Assembly: GCA_001310415.1 (NCBI GenBank) | Contig: BAXE01000001.1 | Span: forward strand, 124,001 to 188,000 | Direction of reading: 5' to 3' | Length of the DNA stretch: 64,000 bases | From: Enterovibrio sp. JCM 19048 | GTDB taxonomy: Bacteria > Pseudomonadota > Gammaproteobacteria > Enterobacterales > Vibrionaceae | Shown: in pieces, positions 60,763-64,000 of the stretch | Layout of the letters: every line of letters begins with the position of its first letter | Position numbering within the stretch: the first letter of the stretch is position 1 | Program-made: the position numbers and the translations under genes | The notes under the pieces: generated by a model | What the model saw: only the letters and a program-made list of their open reading frames with translations | The model's database searches: none | What the model was told of the DNA's origin: nothing

Positions 60763-60822
60763 ATGTCAGGTTCACCTTGCTCTGTCTTGCCTACTCAACA
60801 ATGGAAATATCAACAGGAATAA
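60763..60822 (+). CDS. Possible 19-aa ORF with strong ribosome-binding site
   Basis: AGGAGG lies 6 nt before ATG 60763; the peptide is MSGSPCSVLPTQQWKYQQE. It lies between divergent queE and mlc. It could be a leader peptide, or chance. Confidence 0.3.
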   Translation: MSGSPCSVLPTQQWKYQQE

Positions 60823-60888
60823 GCCAAAGGCATAACTCTTTGATTTTACGTGCGCAGTGCAATCTTTCGACCGTTTATCCAATTTGCC

Positions 60889-60904
60889 CGTGATGCGTAT
60901 CACG
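60889..60904. promoter_or_regulatory. CRP-like site before mlc
   Basis: CGTGATGCGTATCACG has GTGA-N6-TCAC with the exact CRP spacing (consensus TGTGA-N6-TCACA), 78 bp before the mlc start. E. coli mlc is also CRP-regulated. A separate palindrome TTACTTCGAGAAGTAA follows at 60929-60944, possibly an operator. Confidence 0.5.
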
Positions 60905-60981
60905 ACATTGTCCCATGAGACTTCACAATTACTTCGAGAAGTAAAAAATTCATTGTTAGTGAATTTTACAGGGAGCATGGG

Positions 60982-62196
60982 ATGATCCTCGCCCAGCCAG
61001 GACACATAGATCACATCAAGCGTAACAACGCTGGCGCAGTATATAAGTTGATCGATCAGCTAGGGCCAATCTCCCGAATTGAACTCTCAAAACGCAGTCA
61101 GCTTGCCCCCGCCAGTATTACGAAAATCACCCGTGAGCTGATTGACGCGCACTTGGTAAAGGAGACCGAGTACGGTGAACCGGCCAGTCGTGGACGTCCT
61201 GCTATTGGGTTGGTTTTAAACAATGAAGGCTGGCAGTTTCTTTCCCTTCGAATTGGCAGGGGTTACCTGACGCTCGCACTTCATGAATTGGGTGGCGATA
61301 TTCTGGTGGAAGAGCGTCATGATATCGCGGTACGTGAACAGGAGCCTTTACTGGAACTTGTTCTGCAGCACATCGACCTTTTCTTTTCCAATCACGCCAA
61401 AATCGTTGACCGAGTGACGTCGATTGCGGTGTCGCTTCCGGGGCTGGTGAACAGCGCGCAGGGCATCGTTATTCAGATGCCGCATTACAACGTCCAAAAT
61501 ATGCCGCTTGGCGCCGTGATCCACCGCTCTACCGGTTTACCGGTTTTCGTCGGCAACGACACCCGCGCCTGGGCGTTGGCTGAAAAGCTGTTTGGTAACG
61601 CGCGCGATGTTGAAAACTCGGTACTGATTTCCATTCATCACGGTGTGGGCGCTGGCATTATGCTGGATGGCAAAGTGCTGGAAGGGCAGGTGGGTAATAT
61701 TGGCGAGCTTGGCCATATCCAGATCAAACCGTTTGGTAAGCGCTGCTATTGTGGCAACAGTGGTTGTCTGGAAACTGTCGCTAGTCTGCAGGCGGTGTTG
61801 GATGATGCAAGAACCTTGCTGGAACAGGGGCATGACAGCGTTCTGCAGGATAAACCCCTGACCATTGATACCCTGTGTGAAGCGGCGGTGAATGGTGACG
61901 GCGTGGCGGTGAAGGTGATCACTGAACTGGGTCACAATCTCGGTCAGGCCATTGCGATTGTAGTGAACCTGTTCAATCCGCAACGTATTCTGATAGGCGG
62001 TGAATTCAACCAAGCCAAATCTGTGCTTTATCCAGCGATTCTAGCCTGTATCCAGAACCAGACCCTGCCGCATTACTTCGAAAACCTGGTGCTGGAAGAA
62101 AGTTATTTCTACACTCAGGCGACCATGCCGGGCGCAGCTTTGGTAAAACGCGCCATGTATGACGGCTACCTTCTGATGAAAGTGTTGGAAGGTTAA
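60982..62196 (+). CDS. mlc: Mlc-like ROK family repressor
   Basis: 404-aa intact ROK regulator of sugar (PTS/glucose) genes. It begins MILAQPGHIDHIKRNNAGAV; HTH SRIELSKRSQLAPASITKIT; ROK domain with AVSLPGLVNSAQGIVIQMPH, VFVGNDTRAWALAEKLFGNA, HHGVGAGIMLDGKVLEGQVG, GELGHIQIKPFGKRC and the zinc motif CYCGNSGCLE. NagC is the nearest alternative; the N-terminal HIDHIKRNNAGAVYKLID segment favours Mlc. Confidence 0.92.
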   Translation: MILAQPGHIDHIKRNNAGAVYKLIDQLGPISRIELSKRSQLAPASITKITRELIDAHLVKETEYGEPASRGRPAIGLVLNNEGWQFLSLRIGRGYLTLALHELGGDILVEERHDIAVREQEPLLELVLQHIDLFFSNHAKIVDRVTSIAVSLPGLVNSAQGIVIQMPHYNVQNMPLGAVIHRSTGLPVFVGNDTRAWALAEKLFGNARDVENSVLISIHHGVGAGIMLDGKVLEGQVGNIGELGHIQIKPFGKRCYCGNSGCLETVASLQAVLDDARTLLEQGHDSVLQDKPLTIDTLCEAAVNGDGVAVKVITELGHNLGQAIAIVVNLFNPQRILIGGEFNQAKSVLYPAILACIQNQTLPHYFENLVLEESYFYTQATMPGAALVKRAMYDGYLLMKVLEG

Positions 62197-62241
62197 TCCC
62201 TATCTGGTTTGTCGCACTCACGTAAGCAGCAGAAAAAGATC

Positions 62242-62267
62242 AAAGGCGCCCGAAAGCGCCTTTTTTA
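62242..62267. terminator. Bidirectional terminator mlc/ecfT
   Basis: AAAGGCGC-CCGAAA-GCGCCTTTTTTACG between convergent genes. Confidence 0.8.
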
Positions 62268-62286
62268 CGTCTGTTATTTTGCGTTG

Positions 62287-63125
62287 TTACGCAAACGGAT
62301 ACCAAATTGCGGTATCAACATTGCGCTTGTACAGCGCCAGAATCACGACCACGGCAATGACTGCCAGCGCCAGCCAGTCTTTGCTGTTCAATGGTCGGTA
62401 GTTGTACCAGGTGCGTGCTTTGTTGCGGCCGAAACCTCGCAGGGTCATGGCGTTGGCAATTTCATCCGCCCGGTCAAGCTTGAGAAAATCAGTGGGATCA
62501 GGATTTTCGCGACGCCTTTGAAGCGTGTCATCAGTGGTGCATTTTTCGAGAAGTCCACACCACGTGCCTGCTGCGCATGCATGATATTCACGAAATCGTT
62601 TTTCACGTCAGGCAGATAGCGCAAGGTCAGGCTCACGGCATAGGCAATTTTGTAAGGTACACCGATGCGGTTGAGACTGGATGCAAACTCAGTCGGGTGC
62701 GTGGTAAACACGAACACCAGCGCAATCGGGAACATACTGAAGTACTTGAGGGTTACCGTGACCAGATAAAACAGGGTTTCCTGCGTCAGGGTATAGTTAC
62801 CCGGTAACGTCAAAAGGTCATTGCGAGTGCCAATCCAGTCAACGCCTTGTTGTGGCGCGACCAAAAACATAAACACCGCATTCATACCCAGCACGCTCAG
62901 GGTACCGATCAGTAGCGGTTTATAAACCTGAAATGCCACGCCTGTCATTTTCAGCAGCGCCAATCCCAGTAAGATCATGGCAACGATAATGCGCAGATCA
63001 AACGTTGTCAGCACCACAGTTACCCAAGCCATGAACAGCGCGAACTTCGTGATGCCGTTCAGCGCATGAAGCGGTGATTTCGTATCAATGTAGTTGATGC
63101 CGAATTTCATCTTAGAAGCGTTCAT
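62287..63125 (-). CDS. ECF transporter transmembrane component EcfT (frame break near 62470)
   Basis: Energising membrane subunit of an energy-coupling-factor vitamin/metal importer, about 279 aa. Helices include FALFMAWVTVVLTTF, IIVAMILLGLALLKM and LLIGTLSVLGMNAVFMFLV. The cytoplasmic coupling helices contain VNIMHAQQARGVDF (ARG signature) and, after the break, ADEIANAMTLRGFGRNKART (second ARG-type motif). It ends YKRNVDTAIWYPFA. The start overlaps the stop of the ATPase gene (ATGA). The substrate-specific S component is not in the window, so the ligand is unknown. Confidence 0.88.
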
Positions 63126-64000
63126 TTCGCGTGGCTCTCTGTCTCGATAAACTGTTGCATAAATCCGTTGATGTCGCTGATACCAGCGCGAATTGCCAAC
63201 TCATAAAGGCTGGTGGTCGCAAGGTTAGCGGCATCTAACAAAGTTGGCTGGCTGAATACCTCAGTCATTGGTGCGTCGGCGATCAGCTTGCTGTCAGCAA
63301 TCACGATGGAGCGGGTGGTGTTTTCCAGAACCAAATGCAAATCGTGGGAAATAATAATCACTGTCACGCCGCGCTCTTTGTTCAGGCGCTTAATGAACGA
63401 CAACATGGCGCTGTAGTTACGGTAATCCTGACCAGCCGTCGGCTCATCCAAGATCAGCAACTCCGGCTCCATCACCAGAATCGAGGCAATGGTAACTCGC
63501 TTTTTCTGGCCGTAGCTCAGCGCATCAATCGGCCAGTGGCGGTATTTACTCAGGCCACAGAATTCCAGCACTTCGAGCACGCGCTGTTCAATTTCAGCAT
63601 CGCTCAGGCCCAGGTTTTTCAGGCCAAAGGCCACTTCATCCATGATCATATGGTGTGAAATCATATGATTCGGGTTCTGCATGACCACGCCGACTTTCTT
63701 GCTGCGCTCGAAGATGGACTGCTCGTTGAAGTCCTGGCCATTGAAATAGATGGCACCGGCATCTGGCGCAACCACACCCATGATGAGTTTGGTAATGGTT
63801 GATTTGCCCGAACCGTTCTTGCCGAGAATGGATACCATCTCACCGCGGTTAACGCTGAACGTCACATCTTCCAGGGCATTCTTTTCGCCATCATAGGAGT
63901 AGGTGAGACCGCGTATATCCAGCAGCGTTTTTGGTTCTTCCTGCGCCGCTTCCGTTGTCTGATTGCCTGCCCATTGCTGCAGTTGGGGCGCAAAAGCCTC
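63122..64000 (-). CDS. ECF transporter ATP-binding protein (5' end outside window)
   Basis: ATPase of the ECF transporter; the visible 292 codons contain one complete ABC domain: LLDIRGLTYSYDGEKNALED, Walker A GKNGSGKST, Q-loop VMQNPNHMISHHMIMDEVAF, signature LSYGQKKRVTIASIL, Walker B LLILDEPTAGQD, H-loop IISHDLHLVLE. The frame is still open at 64000 with a linker (AGNQTTEAAQEEPK) upstream, suggesting this is the second domain of a fused two-domain ATPase as in YkoD-like proteins. Ends MQQFIETESHAK. Confidence 0.9.
   Translation of the reverse strand, partial: EAFAPQLQQWAGNQTTEAAQEEPKTLLDIRGLTYSYDGEKNALEDVTFSVNRGEMVSILGKNGSGKSTITKLIMGVVAPDAGAIYFNGQDFNEQSIFERSKKVGVVMQNPNHMISHHMIMDEVAFGLKNLGLSDAEIEQRVLEVLEFCGLSKYRHWPIDALSYGQKKRVTIASILVMEPELLILDEPTAGQDYRNYSAMLSFIKRLNKERGVTVIIISHDLHLVLENTTRSIVIADSKLIADAPMTEVFSQPTLLDAANLATTSLYELAIRAGISDINGFMQQFIETESHAK

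Noticed and set aside
60726..60981. preQ1 riboswitch before queE
   Set aside because: No convincing pseudoknot or conserved preQ1 core could be traced by eye.
60772..61014. 80-aa minus-strand open frame upstream of queE
   Set aside because: Covers the mlc promoter elements and has no ribosome-binding site or recognisable features.
1889..63125. Widespread pseudogenisation
   Set aside because: Breaks affect essential and pathway genes alike and are fixed by one or two bases in short runs; sequence error is simpler.
1..64000. CRISPR array, tRNA or rRNA genes, IS transposases
   Set aside because: No regularly spaced repeats, tRNA-like or rRNA sequence, or transposase frames found.

Overview
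The window looks like chromosomal DNA of a gammaproteobacterium of the Vibrionaceae, perhaps an Enterovibrio/Grimontia-like lineage. The clues are a DUF2860-type outer-membrane protein, the gene forms of asnS, aspC, metE/metR, pst, mlc and queD/queE, vibrio-style intergenic palindromes and roughly 50% GC. The species call is inference. I saw no tRNA, rRNA, CRISPR array or transposase.

Layout. 1-1.7 kb: 3'-truncated radical-SAM gene ygiQ. 1.9-32.3 kb: a purine-to-glyoxylate supercluster. Its left arm holds guaD-xdhC-xdhB-xdhA (minus strand), a GntR/FCD regulator, a GlcG/HbpS-like gene and malate synthase (minus), then gcl-hyi-glxR-glycerate kinase and a RutR-like TetR gene (plus). Its right arm holds 8-oxoguanine deaminase, two purine permeases and HIU hydrolase (minus), then puuE-uraD-alc-allA-puuD (plus). 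Together they encode guanine/hypoxanthine/xanthine -> urate -> 5-hydroxyisourate -> OHCU -> allantoin -> allantoate -> ureidoglycolate -> glyoxylate + urea, then glyoxylate -> malate or -> tartronate semialdehyde -> glycerate -> 2-phosphoglycerate. A palindrome TTGTATACAA recurs at the key promoters and is a good candidate operator for the local GntR regulator.

Between the two arms (17.3-21.4 kb) lies an AT-rich island on the minus strand. It is a four-gene overlapping operon: a 53-aa membrane peptide, a ~183-aa effector-like protein, a 167-aa middle component and a 638-aa SMC/Rad50-like ABC ATPase with a Cys-rich hook. It resembles the predicted ABC three-component (ABC-3C) conflict systems and is flanked by inverted copies of a palindromic repeat. 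This is the most likely unusual system in the window. A small uncharacterised membrane-protein group follows (21.5-22.4 kb).

32.3-64 kb is mostly core genome: bax, a DUF2860 porin-like gene, a ynfL/ynfM-like LysR/MFS pair, a diguanylate cyclase, DUF4250, metR/metE, a CHASE-GGDEF protein, a META lipoprotein, pstSCAB, a GGDEF-EAL protein, moeA-moeB, folE, aspC, asnS, a chemoreceptor with a periplasmic CxxCH haem motif, queD, queE, mlc and an ECF transporter (ecfT plus a partial ATPase).

Quality warning: about thirty conserved genes carry frame breaks. Wherever I checked, they are repaired by restoring one base (rarely two), usually in a short homopolymer. I treat them as sequence or assembly deletions, not pseudogenes, and give coordinates for the whole repaired gene.
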